Positions 1 through 7,676 of a DNA stretch of 64,000 nt are shown in pieces. The position numbers were made by a program, and so were the translations under genes. Source of the DNA: JAJPXC01 sp964628905 (GTDB taxonomy: Bacteria; Bacteroidota; Bacteroidia; Bacteroidales; Muribaculaceae); the NCBI GenBank assembly GCA_964628905.1, contig CAZVNS010000007.1, forward strand, positions 1 through 64,000. The letters are read 5' to 3'. The notes below the pieces were generated by a model. The model was given only the letters and a program-made list of their open reading frames with translations. It was not told the origin of the DNA and did no database searches. How positions within the stretch are numbered: position 1 is the stretch's first letter; the number at the start of each line of letters is the position of its first letter.

Positions 1-73
1 CTTAAACATCCATATTCATAAATTTTCAACACAGGGATTTGTATGTGACCCGAATAATTTCGAAACTTTTATG

Positions 74-81
74 TACTTTTG
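74..81 (+). promoter_or_regulatory. Promoter -7 element of fmt
   Basis: TACTTTTG matches the Bacteroidetes primary-sigma -7 consensus TAnnTTTG. It lies 32 nt before the chosen fmt start and rules out the upstream in-frame ATG at 71. No clear -33 TTTG is visible at the expected distance. Confidence 0.6.
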
Positions 82-112
82 CACTTACCTAAATGAAATT
101 TTGGAAGAGAAG

Positions 113-1039
113 ATGAAGATAGTGTTTTTTGGGACACCGGAGTTTGCCGTGGCGTCGCTCGACGCGCTGGTCAAGGGTGGACACGACATTGCGGCCGTGG
201 TGACGGCCACTGACAAGCCCGCGGGGCGTGGTCACAAGTTGCTGAGTTCGGCGGTGAAACAATATGCCGTCGAGGCCGGTCTGCCGGTGCTACAGCCGGA
301 GAAGCTGCGCGACCCGGAGTTTGTGGAGGCGTTGTGCCGGATTGATGCCGACCTGTTTGTGGTGATAGCCTTCCGCATGCTACCCGAGGTGGTGTGGTCG
401 ATGCCCCGACTGGGCACGTTCAACCTCCACGCGTCGCTGCTCCCACGCTACCGCGGCGCCGCGCCCATCAACTGGGCGGTGATCAACGGCGACAAGGTCA
501 CGGGCGTGACCACATTCTTCATCAACCGCGACATCGACACCGGCGACGTCATAGCTCAGGAGTCGATCGCGATCTCCGACGACGACAACGCCGGCACCGT
601 GCACGACCGCCTGATGGAGATAGGCGCGCGCCTGACGCTCGACACCGTCAACGCCATCGAGCAGGGCACCCTCAGCCGCATACCCCAGGAGCAGCTCATA
701 GCGCGCGGCGAGGAGGCCACACCTGCCCCCAAGATTTTTAAGGAGACATGCCGCATCGACTGGAGCATGCCGGCTGTCAGGGTGCACAACCTGATCCGCG
801 GACTCTCCCCCTACCCTGCCGCTTGGACTGAGTTGAGACTCACCGATAGCTCCGAACCGGTGAACATGAAGGTGACACGTTCGGCGATCACCGACCGCCA
901 ACTCTCCCCCGGCGAGGTGGAAATAAAAGATGGCCACCTGATCGTGGGCACTGCCACCACGGCCCTGGAACTGCTGCAGATCCAACCCGCAGGCAAGCGC
1001 TCAATGCCCGCCGCCGACTACCTCCGCGGCCTCCGCTAA
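113..1039 (+). CDS. fmt: Methionyl-tRNA formyltransferase
   Basis: Transfers a formyl group from 10-formyl-tetrahydrofolate to the amino group of initiator Met-tRNA in the cytoplasm. The 308-residue protein has the family length. The N-terminal Rossmann-like domain opens with KIVFFGTPEFA. The catalytic signature NLHASLLPRYRGAAP (N104, H106) is followed by the DTGDV loop (D142) that completes the Asn/His/Asp catalytic triad. The C-terminal beta-barrel tRNA-binding domain covers about residues 205-308. The ATG at 113 is chosen because the promoter -7 box overlaps the earlier in-frame ATG at 71. The gene is monocistronic and converges on pgk across a hairpin. Confidence 0.96.
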   Translation: MKIVFFGTPEFAVASLDALVKGGHDIAAVVTATDKPAGRGHKLLSSAVKQYAVEAGLPVLQPEKLRDPEFVEALCRIDADLFVVIAFRMLPEVVWSMPRLGTFNLHASLLPRYRGAAPINWAVINGDKVTGVTTFFINRDIDTGDVIAQESIAISDDDNAGTVHDRLMEIGARLTLDTVNAIEQGTLSRIPQEQLIARGEEATPAPKIFKETCRIDWSMPAVRVHNLIRGLSPYPAAWTELRLTDSSEPVNMKVTRSAITDRQLSPGEVEIKDGHLIVGTATTALELLQIQPAGKRSMPAADYLRGLR

Positions 1040-1050
1040 CCCCTCCCCCT

Positions 1051-1100
1051 CGACCTCTCCCGACTTCAATCGACCTCAATCGACTTAAATCGAAATTTCC
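1051..1100. repeat. 10-bp imperfect tandem repeat
   Basis: Five consecutive 10-mers each begin with CGA: CGACCTCTCC, CGACTTCAAT, CGACCTCAAT, CGACTTAAAT, CGAAATTTCC. The array fills the fmt-pgk intergenic space ahead of the shared terminator. The motif ACTTAAATCG recurs in reverse complement after surE near 32.9 kb. Confidence 0.7.
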
Positions 1101-1109
1101 TTAACGGCA

Positions 1110-1139
1110 AAGGGGCTGCGCCTGATGGCGCAACCCCTT
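1110..1139. terminator. Bidirectional terminator hairpin between fmt and pgk
   Basis: A 13-bp stem (AAGGGGCTGCGCC paired with GGCGCAACCCCTT, one mismatch) closes on a TGAT tetraloop. It lies between the convergent fmt and pgk stop codons and could serve both strands. Confidence 0.75.
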
Positions 1140-1161
1140 GTGTGTATGCGGGTTATGTGAT

Positions 1162-2412
1162 TTATTCACCCTTGATGGCTGCGATGCCGGGGAGCACCTT
1201 ACCCTCGATGGCCTCGAGGAGTGCGCCACCACCGGTGGATACGTAGCTTACCTGGTCGGCCATGCCGAACTTGTTGACGCAAGCCACTGAGTCGCCGCCA
1301 CCTACGAGTGAGAAGGCGCCGTTGTTGGTAGCCTCAACGATAGCCTCGGCGATGGCGCGTGAGCCTGCGGTGAAGTTGTCAAACTCAAACACGCCTGCGG
1401 GGCCGTTCCAGAGTATGGTCTTTGAGGGACAGATGGCCTCAGCGAATGCCTTGCGGGTCTCGGGGCCTGCGTCAAGACCTTCCCAGCCGTCGGGGATGTC
1501 CATTGCTGACACCACTTGGGTCTTGGCGTCGTTAGAGAATGAGTCGGCGGCCACGCAGTCGGTGCCGAGCACGAGGTTCACACCCTTCTCCTTGGCCTTG
1601 GCCATGATGTCGAGGGCGAGCTGCAGCTTGTCGTTCTCGCAGATTGAGTTGCCGACTTTGCCACCCATGGCTTTGGCGAATGTGTAGGTCATACCGCCGC
1701 AGAGGATCAGGTTGTCCACCTTGTCCATCAGGTTCTCGATGATACCGATCTTGGTTGAAACTTTCGAACCACCCATGATGGCGGTGAAGGGGCGCTTGAT
1801 ATCCTTGAGGATAGCGTCGACGGCCTTAACCTCCTTCTCCATCAGGTAGCCGAGCATTTTGTTGCCGGCGTCGAAGTAGTCGGCGATCACGGCTGTCGAT
1901 GCGTGGCGACGGTGAGCTGTGCCGAAAGCGTCGTTGACGTAGGCGTCGGCGTAGCTTGCGAGCTTCTTGGCGAAAGCCTTCTGACGCTCCTTCATCTCCT
2001 TCTTGGCGGCGTCGTAGCCGGGATCTTCTTTGTCGATACCAACGGGCTTGCCTTCCTCCTCGGGATAGAAGCGGAGGTTTTCGAGCAGCAGCACTTCGCC
2101 GGGCTTGAGGTTGGCGGCTGCCTCCTCGGCGTTAGCGCAGTCGGGAGCCCACTTCACTTCGCGGCCAAGAGCCTTGGCCACATCCTCGCGGATCTGGCTG
2201 AGTGAGAGCTTGGGGTTAACTTTGCCTTTGGGCTTGCCCATGTGGCTCATGATGATCAGGGCGCCACCATCCTCAAGGATCTTCTTGAGTGTGGGGAGGG
2301 CGCCGCGTATGCGGGTGTCGTCGGTTATTTTTCCGTTCTCGTCAAGGGGCACATTGAAGTCAACGCGCACAATCGCTTTTTTGCCTGCGAAATTGTAATT
2401 GTCGAGTGTCAT
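1162..2412 (-). CDS. pgk: Phosphoglycerate kinase
   Basis: Glycolytic enzyme that transfers phosphate between 1,3-bisphosphoglycerate and ADP. The 416-residue product has the usual bacterial length. It opens with the substrate-binding stretch KKAIVRVDFNVPLD and has the hinge motif MGGSKVSTKIG in the middle. The C-terminal nucleotide-binding lobe carries FEFDNFTAGS and SLVGGGDSVACVNKFG. The ATG at 2412 is chosen because the upstream open frame runs through the pyrF terminus and has no family similarity. It is the last gene of prfA-pyrF-pgk, 23 nt after pyrF. Confidence 0.97.
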   Translation of the reverse strand: MTLDNYNFAGKKAIVRVDFNVPLDENGKITDDTRIRGALPTLKKILEDGGALIIMSHMGKPKGKVNPKLSLSQIREDVAKALGREVKWAPDCANAEEAAANLKPGEVLLLENLRFYPEEEGKPVGIDKEDPGYDAAKKEMKERQKAFAKKLASYADAYVNDAFGTAHRRHASTAVIADYFDAGNKMLGYLMEKEVKAVDAILKDIKRPFTAIMGGSKVSTKIGIIENLMDKVDNLILCGGMTYTFAKAMGGKVGNSICENDKLQLALDIMAKAKEKGVNLVLGTDCVAADSFSNDAKTQVVSAMDIPDGWEGLDAGPETRKAFAEAICPSKTILWNGPAGVFEFDNFTAGSRAIAEAIVEATNNGAFSLVGGGDSVACVNKFGMADQVSYVSTGGGALLEAIEGKVLPGIAAIKGE

Positions 2413-2435
2413 GATTTTGGTTAAGTTAAAAGTTA

Positions 2436-3263
2436 TTATTTTTGATATGAGTTGATTATTTCTGTCATCTGGTCGCGGAGCTTGCGGGCTTCGTCGGCGG
2501 CTCGCTCGGCGAAGTCCTCCCCTTGCGATGCAAAGATAATGCCGCGCGACGAATTTACCAAAAGTCCGATGTCGTCGGTCATGCCGTAGCGGCACACCTG
2601 CTCAAGACTTCCACCCTGGGCGCCAACGCCGGGCACGAGCAGGAAACTTGTGGGGGCCACGCGGCGTATGTCGGCGAACATCTCCCCCTGGGTAGCGCCC
2701 ACCACATACATCATCTCGCCGTCCGACACCCACTGCTGCGACTTCCGGATCACGGTCTCGTACAGTGGTTGCCCGGCGGCATCCTCGATGAGCTGGAAGT
2801 CGTGCGAACCCTTGTTGGAGGTCAGAGCAAGGAGTATCACCCAGCGCCCCTGGTAGCCGAGGAAGGGGGTCACGGAGTCCTCGCCCATGTACGGGGCCAC
2901 GGTGACGGCATCCACCCCCACGCGCTCAAAGGCGGCACGGGCGTAGAGCTTCGAGGTGTTGCCGATGTCGCCGCGCTTGGCGTCGAGGATTATGAACTGG
3001 TCGGGATAGTTCTTGCGGATATACTCCACGGTCTGCTCCAGCACGCGCACTCCCTCCCAGCCAAGGGCTTCGTAGAAGGCGGCGTTGGGCTTGTAGGCCA
3101 CGCAGTAGGGGGCGGTGGCGTCGATAATGGCGCGGTTGAAGCGGAGCATCGCGCCTGCGTCGTGCCCCAAGTGGTCGGGGAGCTTCACGGGGTCGCTGTC
3201 GAGCCCTACGCAGAGGAATGAGCCTTTGCGCCGTATATTCTCGATGAGTTGTTGGCGGGTCAT
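2436..3263 (-). CDS. pyrF: Orotidine 5'-phosphate decarboxylase, long subfamily
   Basis: Decarboxylates OMP to UMP, the last step of de novo pyrimidine synthesis. The 275-residue protein belongs to the longer PyrF subfamily (about 270 residues) rather than the 230-residue E. coli type. The catalytic Lys/Asp cluster is in ILDAKRGDIGNT, and the phosphate-binding end has VPGVGAQGG and NSSRGIIFA. The start is the ATG at 3263 (MTRQQLIENI). A longer open frame reaching 3725 is only the antisense of prfA. It lies 29 nt after prfA and 23 nt before pgk, so the three are probably co-transcribed. Confidence 0.95.
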   Translation of the reverse strand: MTRQQLIENIRRKGSFLCVGLDSDPVKLPDHLGHDAGAMLRFNRAIIDATAPYCVAYKPNAAFYEALGWEGVRVLEQTVEYIRKNYPDQFIILDAKRGDIGNTSKLYARAAFERVGVDAVTVAPYMGEDSVTPFLGYQGRWVILLALTSNKGSHDFQLIEDAAGQPLYETVIRKSQQWVSDGEMMYVVGATQGEMFADIRRVAPTSFLLVPGVGAQGGSLEQVCRYGMTDDIGLLVNSSRGIIFASQGEDFAERAADEARKLRDQMTEIINSYQK

Positions 3264-3292
3264 ATTGTTATATAATAATGGGTTAACACGGT

Positions 3293-4402
3293 CTAAAGTT
3301 CGGTGGCCTTGAGTTTCTCGGCGTTCTCGGCTATGGTGAGTTGGTCGATGCACTCCTGGATGTCGCCGTCCATGAAGGCTTGTAGATTGTAGATGGTATA
3401 GTTGATGCGGTGGTCGGTGATGCGCCCCTGGGGATAGTTGTAGGTGCGTATCTTGGCCGAGCGGTCGCCGGTGGATACCATTGTCTTGCGGCGTGAGGCT
3501 ATGTCGTCGAGATACCTCTGATGCTCGCGGTCGTAGATGAAGGTGCGCAGGCGGCTCAGGGCACGCTCCTTGTTCTTGGGCTGGTCGCGGGTCTCGGTGC
3601 ACTCGATGAGTATCTCCTCCGACTGACCGGTGTTGGGGTTGCGCCACATGTAGCGCAGACGCACTCCCGACTCTACTTTGTTGACGTTCTGGCCGCCGGC
3701 GCCTCCCGAGCGGAATGTATCCCACTTGATCTCACCCTCGTTGATCTCCACGTCGAAGGCCTCGGCCTCGGGGAGCACGGCGACGGTGGCGGCTGAGGTG
3801 TGGACGCGCCCCTGGGTCTCGGTGGCGGGCACTCGCTGCACACGATGAACGCCGCTCTCATATTTGAGGGTGCCATAGACGTTGTCGCCGCTCACGGCAA
3901 GCACTATCTCCTTGAAGCCCCCGGCGGCACCTTCGTTGAAGTTGGTCACGGCCACGCTCCACCCCTTGCTCTCGCAGTATTTGCTATACATCTTATATAG
4001 GTCGCCGGCAAATATCGCGGCCTCGTCGCCTCCGGTGCCGGCGCGGATCTCGAGTATGGCGTTCTTCGAATCCTCGGGGTCGGCGGGTATCAGCAGCAAC
4101 TTGATCTCCTCCTCGATTTTGGGGATTGCCTGCTGGGCCTCGTCGAGCTGCTCGCGGGCCAGGACACGCATATCGGGGTCGGTCTCGCTGTCGAGGGCAG
4201 CCTTGGCGTCGTCGACATCGGCCAGCAGCTGGCGATAGCGGCGGGTGGTGGCGGTGAGTTTTTCGAGATCTTTATATTCCTTGGTGAGCTTGACGTAGCG
4301 CTTGAGGTCGGCAATTACCGAAGGGTCAGTGATCAAGGTCGAAACCTCCTCAAACCGAGCCTCAATCCCTTCAAGACGTTCAAGCAGTGGTGTTTGAGCC
4401 AT
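3293..4402 (-). CDS. prfA: Peptide chain release factor 1
   Basis: Recognises UAA and UAG in the ribosomal A site and triggers peptidyl-tRNA hydrolysis. The 369-residue protein has an N-terminal coiled-coil domain, the codon-recognition tripeptide PAT in VQRVPATETQGRVHTSAAT, and the catalytic GGQ loop in SGGAGGQNVNKVESGVR. The PAT tripeptide marks it as RF1 rather than RF2 (SPF). It is the first gene of prfA-pyrF-pgk and is divergent from prmA, with both promoters in the 134-bp space. Confidence 0.97.
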   Translation of the reverse strand: MAQTPLLERLEGIEARFEEVSTLITDPSVIADLKRYVKLTKEYKDLEKLTATTRRYRQLLADVDDAKAALDSETDPDMRVLAREQLDEAQQAIPKIEEEIKLLLIPADPEDSKNAILEIRAGTGGDEAAIFAGDLYKMYSKYCESKGWSVAVTNFNEGAAGGFKEIVLAVSGDNVYGTLKYESGVHRVQRVPATETQGRVHTSAATVAVLPEAEAFDVEINEGEIKWDTFRSGGAGGQNVNKVESGVRLRYMWRNPNTGQSEEILIECTETRDQPKNKERALSRLRTFIYDREHQRYLDDIASRRKTMVSTGDRSAKIRTYNYPQGRITDHRINYTIYNLQAFMDGDIQECIDQLTIAENAEKLKATEL

Positions 4403-4423
4403 ACTGCATTCTGATTTTGAGTG

Positions 4424-4439
4424 CGAAGTTACAAAATTA
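4424..4439 (-). promoter_or_regulatory. Promoter -7 region of the prfA operon
   Basis: On the minus strand two overlapping candidates occur: TAATTTTG (4432-4439) and TAACTTCG (4424-4431). The second sits in the GTAACTTcGC context shared with fabD, mazG and ileS, so it may be the functional one, with TTCG in place of TTTG. Confidence 0.5.
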
Positions 4440-4474
4440 TTAGGAGTCCGACCACCGTTTTAACTAAAATTGCT

Positions 4475-4482
4475 TAACTTTG
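4475..4482 (+). promoter_or_regulatory. Promoter -7 element of prmA
   Basis: TAACTTTG lies 54 nt before the prmA ATG. It overlaps the upstream in-frame start at 4480 and so excludes it. Confidence 0.65.
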
Positions 4483-4536
4483 ACCCTCAAAAACCACGGA
4501 GCATTATCCTCAACGCCCCCAAGACATGCTATAATT

Positions 4537-5388
4537 ATGAACGATTATATCGAAACCCGCGTCGAAATCACCCCCTGCGACGAGATAGCCACCGACCTTG
4601 TGGCCTACAATCTGTGCGAGATAGGCTACGAGTCATTCGTGGCCGACCAGACGGGGGTCACGGCCTACCGCCCGGCCAAGGTTGAGCTCTCCGACGAGGC
4701 CGTCGCCCAAGCTGTAGCTGACGCCATCCCCAAGTATAAGTTCACGGTCACCAACGTCACCATCGAGGGACAGGACTGGAACAAGGAGTGGGAGCAGCAC
4801 TACTTCCAGCCAATCGTTGTGGGCGACAACCGCCTGGTGGTGCACAGCTCATTCCACAAGGATTTCCCCAAGTGCGAGTACGACATCGTGATAGACCCAA
4901 AGATGGCTTTCGGCACCGGACACCATGCCACCACCTCGCTGATAGTCAACCAGCTGCTCGACGCCGACCTGCAAGGCCGCTCGCTTATCGACATGGGCAC
5001 CGGCACGGCGATACTCGCCATCGTGGCAGCGATGCGCGGCGCCTCCCCCGTGACAGGCATCGAGATCGACCCCGCGGCCTACGACAATGCCATCGAGAAT
5101 GTGGCCCTCAACTCCCACAGCGAGATACGCCTGATCTGCGGCGACGCCTCGGCCCTCGACGATGTGGAACCGGCCGACTGGTTTGTGGCCAACATCAACC
5201 GCAACGTTATCACCGGCGACATCAACCGCTATGCCCGCAACATCGTTAGCGGCGGAACGGCCTTGTTCAGCGGCTTTTACATCGAGGATGTGCCCATCAT
5301 CGAACAAGCAGCCGCCCAAGTTGGTTTAAAAGCCGTCAGCGTTGACTCCCGCGACCGCTGGGCTTGCGTGAAATGCGTTAAACTATAA
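4537..5388 (+). CDS. prmA: Ribosomal protein L11 methyltransferase
   Basis: SAM-dependent methyltransferase that methylates ribosomal protein L11. The 283-residue protein has a short N-terminal L11-binding domain (about 1-100). The class I methyltransferase fold carries DPKMAFGTGHHATT, the SAM loop LIDMGTGTAILAI and the acidic loop GIEIDPAAYDNA. VANINRN is the catalytic-face motif. The ATG at 4537 (MNDYIETRVEI) is chosen because the promoter overlaps the earlier ATG. The APH-RapZ gene follows after 33 nt, possibly in the same transcript. Confidence 0.93.
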   Translation: MNDYIETRVEITPCDEIATDLVAYNLCEIGYESFVADQTGVTAYRPAKVELSDEAVAQAVADAIPKYKFTVTNVTIEGQDWNKEWEQHYFQPIVVGDNRLVVHSSFHKDFPKCEYDIVIDPKMAFGTGHHATTSLIVNQLLDADLQGRSLIDMGTGTAILAIVAAMRGASPVTGIEIDPAAYDNAIENVALNSHSEIRLICGDASALDDVEPADWFVANINRNVITGDINRYARNIVSGGTALFSGFYIEDVPIIEQAAAQVGLKAVSVDSRDRWACVKCVKL

Positions 5389-5421
5389 TACTTTGACACC
5401 ACCTCATAAACCCCTCCCCAA

Positions 5422-6849
5422 ATGTTTGAAACCGTACTCAAGGACCTTTATCGCAAAGTCACGGGCGTAGAGCCCACTTCTATCGAAAACCTCGCCTCGG
5501 CGGGCTCCAACCGACGCTACCTGCGTCTGCGAGGGCCTGTGTCGTTAGTGGGCGTGCTCGGCACCTCGCTTAAGGAGAACGAGGCCTTCATCTACCTCTC
5601 CGACCACTTCCGCAAGCGCAGTCTGCCGGTGCCTGAAGTCGTAGCTGTCTCCGACGACCGCATGTCGTACCTCCAGGAAGACCTTGGCGACACGCTGCTC
5701 TTCCAGGAGATAGCCAAAGGGCGCGAGACCCACTCATTCAGCGCTCACGAGAAGGAGTTGCTGGTCAAGACGATACGCATGCTCCCCAACCTGCAGTTCA
5801 ACGGCGCCGTCGGTCTCGACTTCAACAAGTGCTACCCCCTGGCCGAATTCGACCTCCGCTCGATACTCTGGGACCTCAACTACTTCAAATACTGCTTCCT
5901 GAAAGCCACCGGACTGGAATTTGAGGAGGATCGCCTCGAGGACGACTTCCATGCGATGGCCGAGGTGCTTCTGCGCAGCCAGTCGTCGACGTTCATGTAC
6001 CGCGATTTCCAGTCGCGCAACGTGATGATACGCCAGAATGAGCCCTGGTTCATCGACTTCCAAGGCGGACGCAAGGGACCGTTCTACTACGACGTGGCCT
6101 CCTTCCTCTGGCAAGCCAAAGCCAACCTCCCCGACTCGCTCCGCGAGGAGCTGGTCAACGAGTACATCGACGCCCTGCGAAGCTACAAACCGGTCGACGA
6201 CGCATACTTCCACGAGCAGCTGCGCCACTTCGTGCTCTTCCGCACCCTCCAGGTGCTCGGCGCATACGGCTTCCGCGGATATTTCGAGAAGAAGCCCCAC
6301 TTCATGCAGTCAGTGCCATTCGCCATCGCCAACCTGCGCGAACTCCTCACCAAGCCATATCCCGAATACCCCTATCTGCAGAAATTGCTCACCGAGCTGT
6401 GCGAGATGAAGGAGTTCGCCGACGGGCCTGAGAAGCGAGCCCTCACCGTCAAGGTCTACAGCTTCGCCTACAAAAAGGGCATCCCCAACGACCCAACGGG
6501 CAACGGTGGCGGTTTCGTGTTCGACTGCCGCGCCGTCAACAACCCCGGCAAATACGAGCGCTACAAACCTTTCACCGGACTCGACAAGGAGGTAATCACC
6601 TTCCTTGAGGAGGATGGCGAGATCACCCCATTCCTCGACCACGCCACACAACTGGTCGACGCCTCGGTCAAGCGCTATATCGAGCGCGGCTTCTCCAACC
6701 TGATGGTGTCGTTCGGCTGCACCGGCGGTCAGCACCGCTCGGTATACTGCGCCCAACACCTGGCCGAACATTTAAATAAGACGTTTAACGTAAAGGTCGA
6801 ACTCGTTCACCGAGAGCAAAATATCGAACAAACCCTCAAGCCCGTATAA
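5422..6849 (+). CDS. APH-type sugar kinase fused to RapZ C-terminal domain
   Basis: A 475-residue two-domain protein. Residues 1 to about 320 form an aminoglycoside-phosphotransferase-like kinase with the catalytic loop YRDFQSRN (193-200, D195) and the metal-binding IDFQGG (211-216). Residues about 339-475 match the C-terminal domain of RapZ: VKVYSFAYKKGIP, GGFVFDCRAVNNP, TGLD and the anion-binding SFGCTGGQHRS (430-440). In E. coli RapZ this domain binds glucosamine-6-phosphate and small RNA, but the RapZ N-terminal Walker ATPase is absent here. The adjacent MurU-like gene, 13 nt downstream, suggests the kinase is AmgK-like and makes sugar-1-phosphates (MurNAc or GlcNAc) in cell-wall recycling. 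The substrate is inference; both domains are clearly visible. Confidence 0.85.
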   Translation: MFETVLKDLYRKVTGVEPTSIENLASAGSNRRYLRLRGPVSLVGVLGTSLKENEAFIYLSDHFRKRSLPVPEVVAVSDDRMSYLQEDLGDTLLFQEIAKGRETHSFSAHEKELLVKTIRMLPNLQFNGAVGLDFNKCYPLAEFDLRSILWDLNYFKYCFLKATGLEFEEDRLEDDFHAMAEVLLRSQSSTFMYRDFQSRNVMIRQNEPWFIDFQGGRKGPFYYDVASFLWQAKANLPDSLREELVNEYIDALRSYKPVDDAYFHEQLRHFVLFRTLQVLGAYGFRGYFEKKPHFMQSVPFAIANLRELLTKPYPEYPYLQKLLTELCEMKEFADGPEKRALTVKVYSFAYKKGIPNDPTGNGGGFVFDCRAVNNPGKYERYKPFTGLDKEVITFLEEDGEITPFLDHATQLVDASVKRYIERGFSNLMVSFGCTGGQHRSVYCAQHLAEHLNKTFNVKVELVHREQNIEQTLKPV

Positions 6850-6862
6850 CACGCACCGACCG

Positions 6863-7612
6863 ATGAAAGGAATGATATTTGCCGCCGGACTCGGCACTCG
6901 CTTGCGCCCCCTGACCGACACCCGCCCCAAGGCGCTCGTCGAGGTGTGCGGCCGCCCGATGCTGGAGCATGTGATTTTGCACATGATTGATGCCGGAATT
7001 GATGATATCGTAGTGAATGTCCATCATTTGGCACCAATGATTAAATCTTTCATCGAAGTAAACGACAGCTTCGGTATCAACATCCACCTCAGCGATGAGT
7101 CTGACGAGCTGCTCGACACCGGAGGCGGAATACTCAAGGCTCGCGAGTGGCTCGACGGCGACGAACCTTTCATGGTACACAACGCCGACATAATAACCGA
7201 CCTCGACCTGCGCGCGATGATGCGGCAACACATCGAGTCGGGGGCTGACGCCACACTCTTGGTGGCCCAACGCGACACCTCGCGCTATCTGCTATTCGAT
7301 GATGCGATGAAGATGCACGGCTGGGAGAGCCGCAAGACAGGGGAGACTATTCCCGCTGACCTTGACGCGGCGATGTACCAGGCGCTGGCCTTTGGAGGAG
7401 TCCACGTGCTCTCACCGGCAATATTCCCCGCCCTGGAGCGGTGGAATGGCGAGGGGAGCGTCAAGAAGTTCTCCATCATCCCCTTCTATGCCGCCTCGAC
7501 CGATGAGGTCGACATCCGCGGCTACTTCCCGCCGGCCGACTCCTACCGCTGGCTCGATATCGGCAAGCCTGAAACCCTCGCGCAGGCCTCCCAGCTCTTC
7601 TGTCATCGCTGA
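6863..7612 (+). CDS. MurU-like sugar-1-phosphate nucleotidyltransferase
   Basis: A 249-residue nucleotidyltransferase. The N-terminal signature AAGLGTRLRPLTDTRPKAL binds the nucleoside triphosphate, and HNADIITDLDL carries the metal-binding aspartate. The compact size, lacking the left-handed helix domain of GlmU, fits MurU (MurNAc-1-phosphate uridylyltransferase) and related mannose- or heptose-phosphate enzymes. The preceding kinase favours MurU, because AmgK and MurU act in sequence in the Pseudomonas recycling pathway. A 9-bp stem hairpin starts 4 nt after the stop. Confidence 0.8.
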   Translation: MKGMIFAAGLGTRLRPLTDTRPKALVEVCGRPMLEHVILHMIDAGIDDIVVNVHHLAPMIKSFIEVNDSFGINIHLSDESDELLDTGGGILKAREWLDGDEPFMVHNADIITDLDLRAMMRQHIESGADATLLVAQRDTSRYLLFDDAMKMHGWESRKTGETIPADLDAAMYQALAFGGVHVLSPAIFPALERWNGEGSVKKFSIIPFYAASTDEVDIRGYFPPADSYRWLDIGKPETLAQASQLFCHR

Positions 7613-7615
7613 GCA

Positions 7616-7636
7616 CTCGGCGGCCGAGCCGCCGAG
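7616..7636. terminator. Hairpin after the murU-like gene
   Basis: A perfect 9-bp stem (CTCGGCGGC / GCCGCCGAG) with a 3-nt loop begins just after the stop codon. The same CGGCGG...CCGCCG palindrome class recurs at 61418-61434. Confidence 0.6.
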
Positions 7637-7646
7637 CAACAGTGGC

Positions 7647-7670
7647 GGTCGCTCCCAGGAGCGTCCGCGG
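7647..7670. repeat. REP-like palindrome, copy A
   Basis: The sequence GGTCGCTCC-CAG-GAGCGTCC plus GCGG lies between the convergent nucleotidyltransferase and M16 peptidase genes. It is a member of the palindromic family found about nine times in this window. Confidence 0.75.
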
Positions 7671-7676
7671 ACCGGG

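Noticed and set aside
380..985. Long minus-strand frame opposite fmt
   Set aside because: High-GC coding genes produce long antisense frames; the product has no domain, and the fmt frame is certain.
3264..3725. N-terminal extension of PyrF
   Set aside because: The extra 154 codons are the antisense of prfA and low-complexity (Arg/His/Pro-rich); the MTRQQLIENI start matches the family length.
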